Positions 42,405 through 51,194 of a stretch of DNA of 64,000 nt are shown in pieces. The stretch comes from Streptomyces sp. NBC_01431 (lineage in GTDB: Bacteria; Actinomycetota; Actinomycetes; Streptomycetales; Streptomycetaceae): NCBI RefSeq assembly GCF_036231355.1, contig NZ_CP109496.1:868001-932000 (forward strand). The letters are read 5' to 3'. The notes beneath the pieces are model-generated. The model was not told the DNA's origin. It did no database searches and saw only the letters and a list, made by a program, of their open reading frames with translations. The position numbers and the translations under genes were made by a program. Numbering within the stretch: position 1 is the first letter of the stretch; each line of letters begins with the position of its first letter.

Positions 42405-43832
42405 ATGGCCGAGTTGACACGACGCAGACTCCTCGGATCGGCAGCCGGGGCGATCGGCGGGGCGGCGGCACTGACCCTGCTGCCGCCCAGTGTGCAAAAG
42501 GCCGTCGCCGCCGGCGCGCCGCGCCACGGGTCACTGCAGGACATCGAGCACGTCGTCATGCTGATGCAGGAGAACCGGTCGTTCGACCACTACTTCGGCA
42601 CCCTGTCCGGCGTCCGCGGGTTCAGTGACCCGGACGCCCTCAAGCTGCCCAACGGGCGCTCGGTGTTCTACCAGCCCGACCCGGCCAATCCCCGGGGCTA
42701 CCTGCTGCCCTTCCACCTCAACACGCGCAGCACGAGCGCGCAGGCCATCCCGTCCACCAGCCATGCCTGGGCCGTGCAGCACCAGGCGTGGAACGGCGGA
42801 AAGATGGACCGGTGGCTGCCCGCGCACCGCAAGGCGGACGGCGTCAACGGGCCCTATGTGATGGGCTACTACACCCGCGAGGACATCCCGTTCCAGTTCG
42901 CGCTCGCGGAGACCTTCACCATCTGCGACAACTACTACTCCTCCGTCTTCGGCCCGACCTGGCCGAACCGCCTGTACTGGATGACCGGCACGATCGACCC
43001 GGGCGGCACCAAGGGCGGCCCGGTGGTCAGCAACCGCGCGCCCAAGCCGTACCGGTGGACGACGTACGCCGAGCGCCTCCAGTCCGCCGGCGTCAGCTGG
43101 AAGGTCTACCAGCAGGACGACGACTACGGCTGCAACCTGCTTGAGCAGTTCCAGTCCTTCCGCGACGCCAAGCCCGGCTCCCCGCTGTACGAGCGCGGGG
43201 TGCGACCGCAGCCCGCCGGCACCTTCGAGGACGACGCCCGCGCCGACCGGCTGCCCGCGGTCTCCTGGATCATCCCGACCAGCCACCAGTCCGAGCACCC
43301 CGACTACCTGCCCGCCGCGGGCGCGGACTTCGTGGCCCAGAAGATCGAGGCCATCGCGTCCAACCCGAAGGTGTGGGCGAAGACCGCGTTCATCCTCAAC
43401 TACGACGAGAACGACGGCCTGTTCGACCATGTGGCCCCGCCGACACCGAAGGCGGGCACGGCGGACGAGTTCGTCGGCGGGCTGCCCATCGGGGGCGGCT
43501 TCCGTGTCCCCGCCATCATCATCTCGCCGTGGACCGTGGGCGGCTGGGTGGCGAGCGAGGCCTTCGACCACACCTCCGCGCTGCGCTTCCTGGAAGAGTT
43601 CACGGGCGTCAAGGAGCCCAACATCAGCCAGTGGCGCCGCCGCACCTTCGGCGACCTGACCACGGCCTTCCGGTTCAGCAGCGCCCCGCCCCGCCCGCCG
43701 CGGCTGCCGGACGACACGGCGAAGCAGCTGGAGGAGGCCAAGCGCGAGGTGGCCACCCTTCCGAAGCCGACCCTGCCCGGCGCCGACCAGACCTTCCCCA
43801 AGCAGGAGCGCGGGCACCGGCCGCACGTGTAA
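42405..43832 (+). CDS. Tat-exported phospholipase C/acid phosphatase-type phosphoesterase
   Basis: 475 aa. Twin-arginine signal TRRRLLGSAAG with hydrophobic core and AVAAGA cleavage region in the first ~40 residues. The mature protein has the phosphoesterase-family motifs HVVMLMQENRSFDHYFG (metal and nucleophile region), DNYYSSVFGPTWPNRLY and NYDENDGLFDHVAPP near the C-terminus. Family members are non-haemolytic phospholipases C or acid phosphatases that release phosphate outside the cell. GAAAGGGG precedes the ATG. Ends at a strong hairpin. Confidence 0.87.
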   Translation: MAELTRRRLLGSAAGAIGGAAALTLLPPSVQKAVAAGAPRHGSLQDIEHVVMLMQENRSFDHYFGTLSGVRGFSDPDALKLPNGRSVFYQPDPANPRGYLLPFHLNTRSTSAQAIPSTSHAWAVQHQAWNGGKMDRWLPAHRKADGVNGPYVMGYYTREDIPFQFALAETFTICDNYYSSVFGPTWPNRLYWMTGTIDPGGTKGGPVVSNRAPKPYRWTTYAERLQSAGVSWKVYQQDDDYGCNLLEQFQSFRDAKPGSPLYERGVRPQPAGTFEDDARADRLPAVSWIIPTSHQSEHPDYLPAAGADFVAQKIEAIASNPKVWAKTAFILNYDENDGLFDHVAPPTPKAGTADEFVGGLPIGGGFRVPAIIISPWTVGGWVASEAFDHTSALRFLEEFTGVKEPNISQWRRRTFGDLTTAFRFSSAPPRPPRLPDDTAKQLEEAKREVATLPKPTLPGADQTFPKQERGHRPHV

Positions 43833-43852
43833 GCCCAGGCCCGCCGCGTGCG

Positions 43853-43887
43853 GCCCCCTCGGCCCGGACTCCCCGGGCCGAGGGGGC
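43853..43887. terminator. Strong bidirectional hairpin terminator
   Basis: GCCCCCTCGGCCCGG (43853-43867) pairs perfectly with 43873-43887 around a 5-nt loop, a 15-bp stem, between the convergent stops at 43832 (+) and 43935 (-). Confidence 0.85.
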
Positions 43888-43934
43888 TGAGCGCTCCACG
43901 GGGCCGCCGGACTTCCCCGGACCGCTTCGCCCTC

Positions 43935-44531
43935 TCAGGCCGACGGGCTCGCGGAGGGCGACGGCGCTCCCGAGCGGCGCTGCGGGAGCAGGGCCTTGCA
44001 GACCTGGAAGGCCTGGGCGGACTTCGGGTCCGAGGTGTTGAAGCCGCCGCGCATGCCGCCGGCGCCCGGGGACGCCGAGGGCAGGACGACGCCGTGGTCC
44101 TTGAGGCAGCTCGTGAAGGCCTTCATCGCCGTGCCGTCGCCACCGCCCCGGCCGCTTCCGTTGAACTGCGGGCGCAGGCTCGCGCAGGCCTGGGCGGCCT
44201 GCTGCCGGGCCGGATCGGCGGACGCCCCGCCTCCGCCGAAGCCACCGAAGCCGCCGCCTCCCCCGCCGGGCCGCCGGGTGCCACCGCTCGGCCGGGGCGC
44301 CATCGTGACGCCGTGCTGCGCCAGGCACTGGCGGTAGGCGTCCATGCCCTTGGAACCGGTGGCTCCCGCGGAGGCGGAGCCGGCGGGCTTCGCCTGGGCG
44401 CTCGGGGCGGAGCCCGAGGACGAGCAGGCCGCGAGCAGTACGCCGCACGCCGTGACGGCGGCGGCACAGACCGCGGCCCGCACGACGCTCGCGGTGCGCG
44501 CAGTGGCCGGCCGGCGCTTGGTCCAGGTCAT
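43935..44531 (-). CDS. Lipoprotein with duplicated Cys/His module
   Basis: 198 aa. Signal peptide with lipobox LLAAC (Cys about 35). The mature part has two similar modules: AYRQCLAQHGVTM...ACASLRPQF and AFTSCLKDHGVVL...VCKALLPQ, separated by a Gly-rich linker. Each contributes two Cys and a His in equivalent places. I do not know the family name. ATG 44531 has GGAGA 9 nt upstream. Divergent from the MacA-like gene; shares its promoter region with the CTCCCAG repeats, so it probably belongs to the same regulon. Confidence 0.75.
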   Translation of the reverse strand: MTWTKRRPATARTASVVRAAVCAAAVTACGVLLAACSSSGSAPSAQAKPAGSASAGATGSKGMDAYRQCLAQHGVTMAPRPSGGTRRPGGGGGGFGGFGGGGASADPARQQAAQACASLRPQFNGSGRGGGDGTAMKAFTSCLKDHGVVLPSASPGAGGMRGGFNTSDPKSAQAFQVCKALLPQRRSGAPSPSASPSA

Positions 44532-44640
44532 GTCCGGTGTCTCCTCGGTGCGTTGGACTGAAGACGGCCTCGCTGGGGTCGGTACGCCGTCGGCGACCCA
44601 TGACTGAACCCCACCCGGGTGGGCGCCGCCGGGGGAAAGG

Positions 44641-44658
44641 CTGGGAATTCCCTGAGTG
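44641..44658 (-). promoter_or_regulatory. Two degenerate operator units facing the lipoprotein gene
   Basis: On the minus strand CACTCAG (44652-44658) and TTCCCAG (44641-44647) resemble CTCCCAG and are exactly 11 bp apart, about 110 bp upstream of the lipoprotein ATG. They mirror the three perfect repeats at 44746-44774. Confidence 0.4.
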
Positions 44659-44745
44659 CCGGGGCCCGGCCGGGGCCCTTGGGGCACAGATGGTGGCCGG
44701 TACGTCACGCCACATCCGCAATGCGGAGAATCGGCGGGGTTCGCG

Positions 44746-44774
44746 CTCCCAGGGAACTCCCAGAAAGCTCCCAG
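44746..44774 (+). promoter_or_regulatory. Triple CTCCCAG direct repeat at 11-bp period
   Basis: CTCCCAG at 44746-44752, 44757-44763 and 44768-44774: three identical 7-mers, each followed by a 4-nt spacer, 36-64 nt upstream of the MacA-like ATG. Direct repeats of 11-nt units are the layout bound by OmpR/PhoP-type response regulators; an OmpR-type regulator is encoded downstream at 48891. Confidence 0.65.
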
Positions 44775-44809
44775 ACCCTCCAAAGTGCGGGCCGCCAGGA
44801 TCCGCCGTC

Positions 44810-46174
44810 ATGAAGGTGCTTCCACGACGGCGCAAAGCCGTCCTGATCAACTCGGTGCTCGGCGTGGCCGTCCTCGCGGGCGCCGGTGGCGCCTACGCAG
44901 CGGTGACCAGCGACAGCGGCACTCCCGCGAAGAGCGGCGCCCGGACCGCGACGGTCGCCAAGGACACGGTCCTCGCCACCGTGTCCGGCTCCGGCTCCCT
45001 GACCTCGCCCAGCGACGCCGGGGTGAACTTCACCACCGGCGGCCGACTCACCGAGGTCGACGTCAAGCCGGGCGACAAGGTCTCCAAGGGGCAGCTGCTC
45101 GGCAAGGTCGACGCCACCGCGGCCAAGGAGACCCTCTCCCAGGACGAGGCGTCGCTGACCGCGGCCCAGGCCAACCTCACCAAGGTGCAGGAGGGCCAGC
45201 CCAGTTCGAGCACGTCGACCGGCTCGGGCGGCGGCGCCACCCGGGGCGGCGCGAGCACCGCGACCGCGACCACGCCCACCGCCTCGCCGACGGTCGACCC
45301 CGCCCAGCTGGCCCAGGCCGAAGCACAGCTCACCCAGGCCCAGAACGCGGTGGACGCGGCCCAGCGGGCCGTCGACGGGACCACGCTCACCGCCCCGGTG
45401 GCCGGGACCGTCGCGTCCGTGTCGGCGAAGACGGGCGACACCGTCACGGGCACCGGCGGCAACGGCACGAGCAACGGCGGCAACGGCGGCGGCTCCAACT
45501 CGGCGTCCAGCAGCGCCAGTTCGGCCTCGTCCTCGGCCCTGTCCGGCTTCGTGGTACTCACCAACCCCTCCGGCATGCAGGTCACCGCCAACTTCTCCGA
45601 GGCCGACGCGCTCAAGCTGAAGCCCGGCCAGGCGGCCACCGTCACGCTCAACGCCGAGTCGGACACCGTCCTCAACGCCAAGGTACTCTCGGTCAGTTCG
45701 CTGCCCGTATCCAGCGGTTCCGGCTCCGGCGGTGGCGGCCAAAGCAGCTCGGGCAGCGCCGTGCAGTACGCGGCCACGCTCACCATCACCAGCCCCACCA
45801 CGTCGCTGCGCACCGGCCTCAGCGCCAGCATCCAGGTCGTCACGGGCGAGGCGTCCGGCGCCCTGTCGGTGCCGACCGCCGCGGTGAGCGGCACGGGCGC
45901 CAACCGCACCGTGACCGTGGTCAAGGCCGACGGCAGCACCCAGCGCACCCCGGTGACCGTCGGCGTGGAGGGCGACACCACCGACCAGATCCTCAGCGGA
46001 CTGAGCGAGGGCGAGAAGGTGCAGCTCACCACCGTCTCCACGACCGGCAACGGCGGCTTCCCGAGCGGCGCCTTCCCGGGCGGTCTCGGCGGGGGCGGCG
46101 GGCGGACCCGCGGCGGGGGCGGCACGGCAGGCGGCGGCTTCCGTGCCGGTGGCGGCGGGGGTGGCCGCGGATGA
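44810..46174 (+). CDS. HlyD/MacA-type efflux adaptor protein
   Basis: 454 aa. N-terminal membrane anchor (AVLINSVLGVAVLAGAGGAYAA) leaves the rest outside. VNFTTGGRLTEVDVKPGDKVSKGQLLGKVD is the biotinyl-lipoyl half, LTAPVAGTVASVSAKTGDTV the second half, with a helical part between them rich in Gln/Ala. A beta-barrel region and a Gly-rich tail follow. It should link the MacB-like permease to exported substrates; Gly/Ser-rich linkers (~140-160, ~215-245, tail) are unusual. AGGA precedes ATG; stop overlaps the ATPase start. Confidence 0.82.
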   Translation: MKVLPRRRKAVLINSVLGVAVLAGAGGAYAAVTSDSGTPAKSGARTATVAKDTVLATVSGSGSLTSPSDAGVNFTTGGRLTEVDVKPGDKVSKGQLLGKVDATAAKETLSQDEASLTAAQANLTKVQEGQPSSSTSTGSGGGATRGGASTATATTPTASPTVDPAQLAQAEAQLTQAQNAVDAAQRAVDGTTLTAPVAGTVASVSAKTGDTVTGTGGNGTSNGGNGGGSNSASSSASSASSSALSGFVVLTNPSGMQVTANFSEADALKLKPGQAATVTLNAESDTVLNAKVLSVSSLPVSSGSGSGGGGQSSSGSAVQYAATLTITSPTTSLRTGLSASIQVVTGEASGALSVPTAAVSGTGANRTVTVVKADGSTQRTPVTVGVEGDTTDQILSGLSEGEKVQLTTVSTTGNGGFPSGAFPGGLGGGGGRTRGGGGTAGGGFRAGGGGGGRG

Positions 46175-47022
46175 CGCCACCCCTGTGGCCGCGCGGCACC
46201 GCGGCGCTGCCCGAGGCGCCGTCGACCGACGGCCCCTGGGACCCGCCGCCGGTGATCGAGGTGCGCTCGCTGCTCAAGACGTACGGGCACGGCGACGCGA
46301 CCGTCCGTGCGCTCGGCGGCCCCGTGGACCCGGCGACCGGCACGTCCCCGGGGGTCGAACTGCTCGTCAAGCAGGGCGACTTCGTGGCCGTGATGGGAAG
46401 TTCGGGTTCCGGCAAGTCGACCCTGATGAACATCCTCGGCTGCCTGGACGTGCCGACCTCCGGCCGCTATCTGCTCGACGGCATCGACGTGGGCGGGCTC
46501 GACGAGCACCAGCTCTCGCTGGTCCGCAACCGCAAGATCGGCTTCGTCTTCCAGTCGTTCAACCTGGTGCCGCGCACACCCGCGCTGGCCCAGGTCGAAC
46601 TGCCGCTGGCGTACGCGGGTGTCAAGCCCGCCGAGCGGCGCCGCCGGGCTCGGGCCGCGCTCACCCTGGTGGGTCTCGCCGACCGGATGGACCACCGCCC
46701 CAACGAACTCTCCGGCGGCCAGCAGCAGCGCGTGGCCGTCGCCCGCGCGCTGGTCACCGCGCCCGCGATGCTGCTCGCCGACGAACCCACCGGCAACCTC
46801 GACAGCCACAGCACCGAAGAGGTACTGGCCGTGGTGGACCGGCTGAACGCGGCTGGGCGCACCGTCGTGCTGATCACCCACGAGGACGAGGTGGCCCGGC
46901 ACGCCAAGCGGGTCATCCGCCTGGTCGACGGAACCATCGTCGACGATGTACGCCAAGCCCCCGTCGACGGCCCGCCGCCCGCCCTGCGCGAGGACAACTC
47001 CCTTGTCGGAGGCGCCCGGTGA
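46171..47022 (+). CDS. MacB-type ABC transporter ATPase
   Basis: 283 aa. Walker A GSSGSGKSTL, NILGCLDVPTSG, Q-loop FVFQSFNLVPR, signature LSGGQQQRVAVARAL, Walker B LLADEPTGNLDS and H-loop LITHE: the LolD/MacB subfamily pattern. A ~25-residue N-terminal extension and an insert around residues 50-60 (VDPATGTSPGVE) are extra. Both ends overlap neighbours by 4 nt. Confidence 0.88.
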   Translation: MTPPLWPRGTAALPEAPSTDGPWDPPPVIEVRSLLKTYGHGDATVRALGGPVDPATGTSPGVELLVKQGDFVAVMGSSGSGKSTLMNILGCLDVPTSGRYLLDGIDVGGLDEHQLSLVRNRKIGFVFQSFNLVPRTPALAQVELPLAYAGVKPAERRRRARAALTLVGLADRMDHRPNELSGGQQQRVAVARALVTAPAMLLADEPTGNLDSHSTEEVLAVVDRLNAAGRTVVLITHEDEVARHAKRVIRLVDGTIVDDVRQAPVDGPPPALREDNSLVGGAR

Positions 47023-48230
47023 ACCCGTTCGAGACGCTGCGCTTCGCCTTCGGCGGGCTCGCGGCGAACAAGGTGCGCTCCGCGCTGACCATGCTCGGGG
47101 TGCTGATCGGCGTGGCCGCGGTCATCGTGCTGCTCGCCGTCGGCAACGGCTCGTCGCAGGCCGTGAAGAACTCCATCGAGAAGCTCGGCACCAACGCGCT
47201 CACGGTGTCCTCCGGCGGCGGCTTCGGCGGCTCGCGCTCGGCCACCGTCACCAAACCCCTCACCGTGGATGACGCGAGGGCACTCGCCGATCCCGCGACG
47301 GCCCCGCACGTGGAGTCGGTCGCCCCGGAGACCACCACCTCGCAGACCGCGCTGTACGACGGAACGTCGCACCCGGTCAGCCAGGTCGTGGGCACCTACC
47401 CGGCGTACTTCAAGGCGTCCAACAGCAAGGTCACCAAGGGCGACTACTTCAGCTCCGACGACGTGCTCGCCTCCCGCAAGGTGGCCGTCATCGGCTCGAC
47501 CACGGCAACCGACCTGTTCGGCACCGCCGATCCGGTCGGCAAGAAGATGACGCTCGGCGGTACGCCGTTCACGGTCGTCGGCGTCCTCGCCACCAAGGGC
47601 GGCACCGGCTTCCAGGACCCCGACGACGTGGTGATCGCCCCACTGCCCACCGTGCAGAACGCCTTCACCGGCTTCGGCTCGCTCGGCCAGATCCTCGTCG
47701 AGGCCAAGTCGGCCGACGCGACGACCGACGCGCAGACCGAGATCACCACCGTCCTGATGGGACGGCACGGTCTCAAGGACCCGAACGCGCTCGACTTCCG
47801 GGTGAGCAGCCAGGCGTCCCTGCTGACCACCCAGGCCGACACGAACAAGACGTTCACGGTGCTGCTCGGCGCGGTGGCCGCGATCTCGCTGCTCGTCGGC
47901 GGGATCGGCATCACCAACATCATGCTGGTGACGGTGACCGAGCGGACCCGCGAGATCGGCATCCGCAAGGCGATCGGCGCGCCCCGGGGCGTCATCCTCG
48001 GGCAGTTCCTCGCCGAGTCGACGCTGCTTTCGCTGATCGGCGGCGGGCTCGGGGTGGCCGCGGGACTGATCGGCTCGCACTTCACCATCGTCGGCATCAA
48101 GCCGGTGATCATCCCCGAATCGGTCGTCGGCGCGTTCGCCATCGCCGTGGCGATCGGCCTCTTCTTCGGCGGCTACCCGGCCAACCGCGCCGCGAGCCTG
48201 CGGCCCATCGAAGCGCTGCGGCACGAATGA
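47019..48230 (+). CDS. MacB-type ABC transporter permease (FtsX family)
   Basis: 403 aa with four transmembrane helices in the FtsX/MacB arrangement: one near 20-45 (RSALTMLGVLIGVAAVIVLLAVGNG), a large extracytoplasmic domain (50-270), then three near the C-terminus, including GGIGITNIMLVTVTERTREIGIRKAIGA. MacB-like systems expel peptides, antibiotics or act as mechanotransmitters. Forms a complex with the adaptor and ATPase encoded upstream; GTG overlaps the ATPase stop. Confidence 0.88.
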   Translation: MNPFETLRFAFGGLAANKVRSALTMLGVLIGVAAVIVLLAVGNGSSQAVKNSIEKLGTNALTVSSGGGFGGSRSATVTKPLTVDDARALADPATAPHVESVAPETTTSQTALYDGTSHPVSQVVGTYPAYFKASNSKVTKGDYFSSDDVLASRKVAVIGSTTATDLFGTADPVGKKMTLGGTPFTVVGVLATKGGTGFQDPDDVVIAPLPTVQNAFTGFGSLGQILVEAKSADATTDAQTEITTVLMGRHGLKDPNALDFRVSSQASLLTTQADTNKTFTVLLGAVAAISLLVGGIGITNIMLVTVTERTREIGIRKAIGAPRGVILGQFLAESTLLSLIGGGLGVAAGLIGSHFTIVGIKPVIIPESVVGAFAIAVAIGLFFGGYPANRAASLRPIEALRHE

Positions 48231-48850
48231 ACCCCATGTACGGACAGGGAGAAGCGGACATGTTCGGCAACGCCGAGATTTTGGAGAGCGCCGGCCCCAC
48301 GGAGGCCGGCCACCCCGAGGACATCCTCGCCGAGCCGCCGGACACCCGGGACATCTCGGCCGAGCTCAGTGCTCCGCCCCGGCCCCGGCTGCCGTGGCTC
48401 ACTCTGCTGCTTTCCGGCGGCCTCGTGGCGGGGCTCGCCTTCACCGCCGGCGCCCTCGTGGAGAAGAACCAGGCCCCGGGCTCGTCGTCGGCAACCCAGC
48501 GCACCCCGGGCGCGACCAGTCGCGGGGGCGCCGGCCAGACCGGCCAGCGAGGAGGCTTCGGTGGCGGCCAGGGCGGCGGCGGCAACCCGGGCGCGGCTGC
48601 CGGGCTGACCATCGGTACGGTGAAGCTCGTCGACGGCAGCACCATCTACGTCACCGACACCCAGGGCAACGTCGTCAAGGTGACCACGGCCGGCAGCACC
48701 CAGGTCACCGAGGCCAAGAACGGCAAGGTCTCCGATCTGCAACCGGGCCAGACGGTGACCGTGCGCGGCAGCCAGAACGCCTCCGGCGATGTCGCGGCGA
48801 CCACCGTCACCCAGGGCGGCGCGAGCGGTTTCGGCGGTGGCCGGGGCTGA
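48227..48850 (+). CDS. Single-pass membrane protein with DUF5666-like OB-fold domain
   Basis: 207 aa. A cytoplasmic N-terminus (~60 residues), one membrane helix (LPWLTLLLSGGLVAGLAFTAGALV), a Gly-rich linker and a small extracytoplasmic beta domain (GTVKLVDGSTIYVTDTQG...GQTVTVRG) like DUF5666. ATG 48227 overlaps the permease stop; ATG 48260 with GGGAG is an alternative. Probably an accessory of the efflux or signalling system. Confidence 0.7.
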   Translation: MNPMYGQGEADMFGNAEILESAGPTEAGHPEDILAEPPDTRDISAELSAPPRPRLPWLTLLLSGGLVAGLAFTAGALVEKNQAPGSSSATQRTPGATSRGGAGQTGQRGGFGGGQGGGGNPGAAAGLTIGTVKLVDGSTIYVTDTQGNVVKVTTAGSTQVTEAKNGKVSDLQPGQTVTVRGSQNASGDVAATTVTQGGASGFGGGRG

Positions 48851-48890
48851 CCGCGCGCCCACCGACCACGCCGTCACGAGGAGGAACCCG

Positions 48891-49625
48891 ATGGCCCCGA
48901 TGGACACGGCCACGCCCGAGGCGAGCCTGCTGGTCGTCGACGACGAGCCGAACATCAGGGAACTGCTCTCGGCGTCGCTGCGTTTCGTCGGCTTCAAGGT
49001 CGTCTCGGCGGCCACCGGCGCCGACGCGCTGGCGGCGATCGCCAAGGAGCGTCCCGACCTGGTGGTCCTCGATGTGATGCTGCCCGACATGACGGGCTTC
49101 GCGGTGGTGCGCAAACTGCGCGAGGAAGCGGGCGGCGGCCCGGGTCCGGACCATCTGCCGGTGCTCTTCCTCACCGCGAAGGACGGCGTCGACGACAAGA
49201 TCAGCGGCCTGACGGCGGGCGGCGACGACTACGTCACCAAGCCCTTCAGCCTGGAGGAGCTGATCGCCCGGATCCGCGCGATCCTGCGCCGCACCGGCGG
49301 CCCGAGCGGCGAGGGCCGCCTGGTGGCGGGCGACCTCGAACTGGACCCGGTGGGCCACCAGGTCCTGCGGGCCGGGCGGCCCGTCTCCCTCTCCCCCACC
49401 GAGTTCAAGCTCCTCGCGTACCTGATGACCAACGCCGACCGCGTGGTGTCCAAGCCGCAGATCCTCGACCACGTGTGGGCGTACGACTTCGGCGGCGACC
49501 TCAGCATCGTCGAGTCGTACATCTCCTATGTGCGTCGCAAGGTGGACTCCGGGACCGGGGGCGCGCCCAAACTCATCCACACCGTGCGCGGCATCGGCTA
49601 CGTGCTGCGCCGTCCGCAGTCCTGA
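48891..49625 (+). CDS. OmpR-family response regulator
   Basis: 244 aa. Receiver: acidic pair VVDDEPN (about 14-20), phospho-acceptor Asp in VVLDVMLPD (about 60), Thr in LFLTAKD and Lys in YVTKPF. DNA-binding winged helix from ~145 (LELDPVGHQVL, LSPTEFKLLAYLM, VVESYISYVRRKVD-like end). GGAGG precedes ATG. Expected to bind 11-bp direct repeats, such as those at 44746, and control the efflux operon leading to its own gene. Confidence 0.9.
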   Translation: MAPMDTATPEASLLVVDDEPNIRELLSASLRFVGFKVVSAATGADALAAIAKERPDLVVLDVMLPDMTGFAVVRKLREEAGGGPGPDHLPVLFLTAKDGVDDKISGLTAGGDDYVTKPFSLEELIARIRAILRRTGGPSGEGRLVAGDLELDPVGHQVLRAGRPVSLSPTEFKLLAYLMTNADRVVSKPQILDHVWAYDFGGDLSIVESYISYVRRKVDSGTGGAPKLIHTVRGIGYVLRRPQS

Positions 49626-49637
49626 GGTGTGCCCCCG

Positions 49638-51134
49638 ATGCTGAGGTACCTCCGGGCGCGCCTTGGACGGCTGCCGCGCCGCTTCGCCGCCCTTTCGCTG
49701 CGCTCGCGGCTCGTGCTGCTCGCCATGGCGTTGGTCGCGCTGGGTCTCACCGTGAGCGACACCGTCGTACTGAGCTCGGTACGCGGCCAGTTGGTGCAGC
49801 GGGTGGACCAGCAGCTCGACCGGTTCGGGGCGTCGGTGGCGCACCGGGTCCGCGTCGAAGGCACTCCGGCGCCGCGGCTGAACCGGCCCGGCGGCAGTCG
49901 GGCCTGGCTGCCGAGCCAGTATGTGATCGCGTTCGCCGCCGACGACGGAAAGGTCACCGAGCAGTTCCGCCAGCCCGTCGCGGCGGGCGACCCGCGGCCG
50001 GTGTGGCCGACGATGGACGCACAAGCGCTGCGGGCCCGGCTCGGCAAGCCGTTCGAGGTGCCCAGCGATCACGGCGGCGGTAGCTGGCGGATGCTGATCG
50101 TGCCGGTGGACAGCGCCGATCCCGCGATTCCCGCCGGCGTGGTCGTGGCGGCCCCGCTGGAGGAGGTGTCGTCGACGGTCGACCATCTGGCCACCGCGTT
50201 CGAGCTGATCGGCGTCGTCGTGGCGCTGCTGCTCGGGGTGGCGGGCTGGTTCGCGGTGCGGGCGGGCCTTCGCCCGCTGCGCCGCATCGAGGCCACCGCG
50301 GCGGAGATCGCCGCCGGGCGTCCTTTGTCGCACCGGATGCCGGACGCGTCGCCGCGCACCGAGGCGGGCCGGCTCACCAGCGCGCTCAACGGGATGCTGG
50401 CCCAGCTGGAGTCGGCGTTCGCGGCACGCGCCGAGTCGGAGGAGCAGATGCGACGCTTCGTCGCGGACGCCAGCCATGAACTGCGCACCCCGTTGGCCGG
50501 CATCCGGGGCTTCGCCGAGCTGTACCGGATGGGCGCGCTCGCAGACGACGCCGACGTGAAGCGCACGATGGCCCGGATCGAGAGCGAGGCGGTGCGCCTG
50601 GGTGGTCTGGTGGAGGACCTGCTCACGCTGGTCCGCATGGACGAGCAGCGGCCGCTCCAGCTCGCACCGATGGATCTGCGCACCCTGGCGGTGGACGCGT
50701 TGCACGACACCCGCGCCCTGGACCCGACGCGCGAGGTGACCCTGACCGGGCTCGGCGGCAGCGGTGCGCCGGGACCGGCCCCGGTACTCGGCGACGAGTC
50801 GCGGCTGCGCCAGGTGGTCGCGAACCTTGTGGGGAACGCGGTGGCGCACACGCCCTCGGGCTCTGCGGTACGCATCGGGGTGGGCAGCACCGACGGCCAC
50901 GGCTTCATCGAGGTCGCCGACTCGGGGCCCGGTCTCGCCCCGGAACAGGCGGCCCGCGTCTTCGAGCGCTTCTACCGGGTCGACGCCTCGCGCAGTCGGC
51001 AGACCGGGGGCGGCGCGGGGCTCGGCCTCGCCATCGCCTCGGCGCTCGTCCAGGCGCATCAGGGCGGGGTCGAGCTGGACACCGCGCCGGGCGAGGGCGC
51101 GGTCTTCAGGGTGCGGCTGCCCACGGCCCCCTGA
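49638..51134 (+). CDS. Sensor histidine kinase (HAMP-HisKA-HATPase)
   Basis: 498 aa. Two membrane helices (~22-42 and ~190-210) enclose a ~145-residue external sensor; HAMP (210-262) follows, then H-box FVADASHELRTPLAG with the phospho-His near 280, N-box NLVGNAVAHTP and G-boxes ADSGPGLA and GGGAGLGLAI. ATG 49638 chosen because AGGTG is 8 nt upstream, rather than GTG 49629. Partner of the regulator encoded 12 nt upstream; the signal is unknown. Confidence 0.9.
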   Translation: MLRYLRARLGRLPRRFAALSLRSRLVLLAMALVALGLTVSDTVVLSSVRGQLVQRVDQQLDRFGASVAHRVRVEGTPAPRLNRPGGSRAWLPSQYVIAFAADDGKVTEQFRQPVAAGDPRPVWPTMDAQALRARLGKPFEVPSDHGGGSWRMLIVPVDSADPAIPAGVVVAAPLEEVSSTVDHLATAFELIGVVVALLLGVAGWFAVRAGLRPLRRIEATAAEIAAGRPLSHRMPDASPRTEAGRLTSALNGMLAQLESAFAARAESEEQMRRFVADASHELRTPLAGIRGFAELYRMGALADDADVKRTMARIESEAVRLGGLVEDLLTLVRMDEQRPLQLAPMDLRTLAVDALHDTRALDPTREVTLTGLGGSGAPGPAPVLGDESRLRQVVANLVGNAVAHTPSGSAVRIGVGSTDGHGFIEVADSGPGLAPEQAARVFERFYRVDASRSRQTGGGAGLGLAIASALVQAHQGGVELDTAPGEGAVFRVRLPTAP

Positions 51135-51150
51135 CAGGCACCCCCCGGGG

Positions 51151-51170
51151 CCGGCCCGAGTGCGGGCCGG
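51151..51170 (+). terminator. Hairpin after the kinase gene
   Basis: CCGGCCCG and CGGGCCGG flank AGTG: an 8-bp perfect stem with 4-nt loop, 17 nt after the kinase stop. Confidence 0.6.
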
Positions 51171-51194
51171 TCCCGCGCCTCCTAGCGTGGATCC

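Noticed and set aside
45431..45540. Repetitive GGC/AGC-rich DNA suggesting a tandem repeat element
   Set aside because: It encodes the Gly/Ser-rich linker of the adaptor protein; codon structure is kept and repeats are imperfect.
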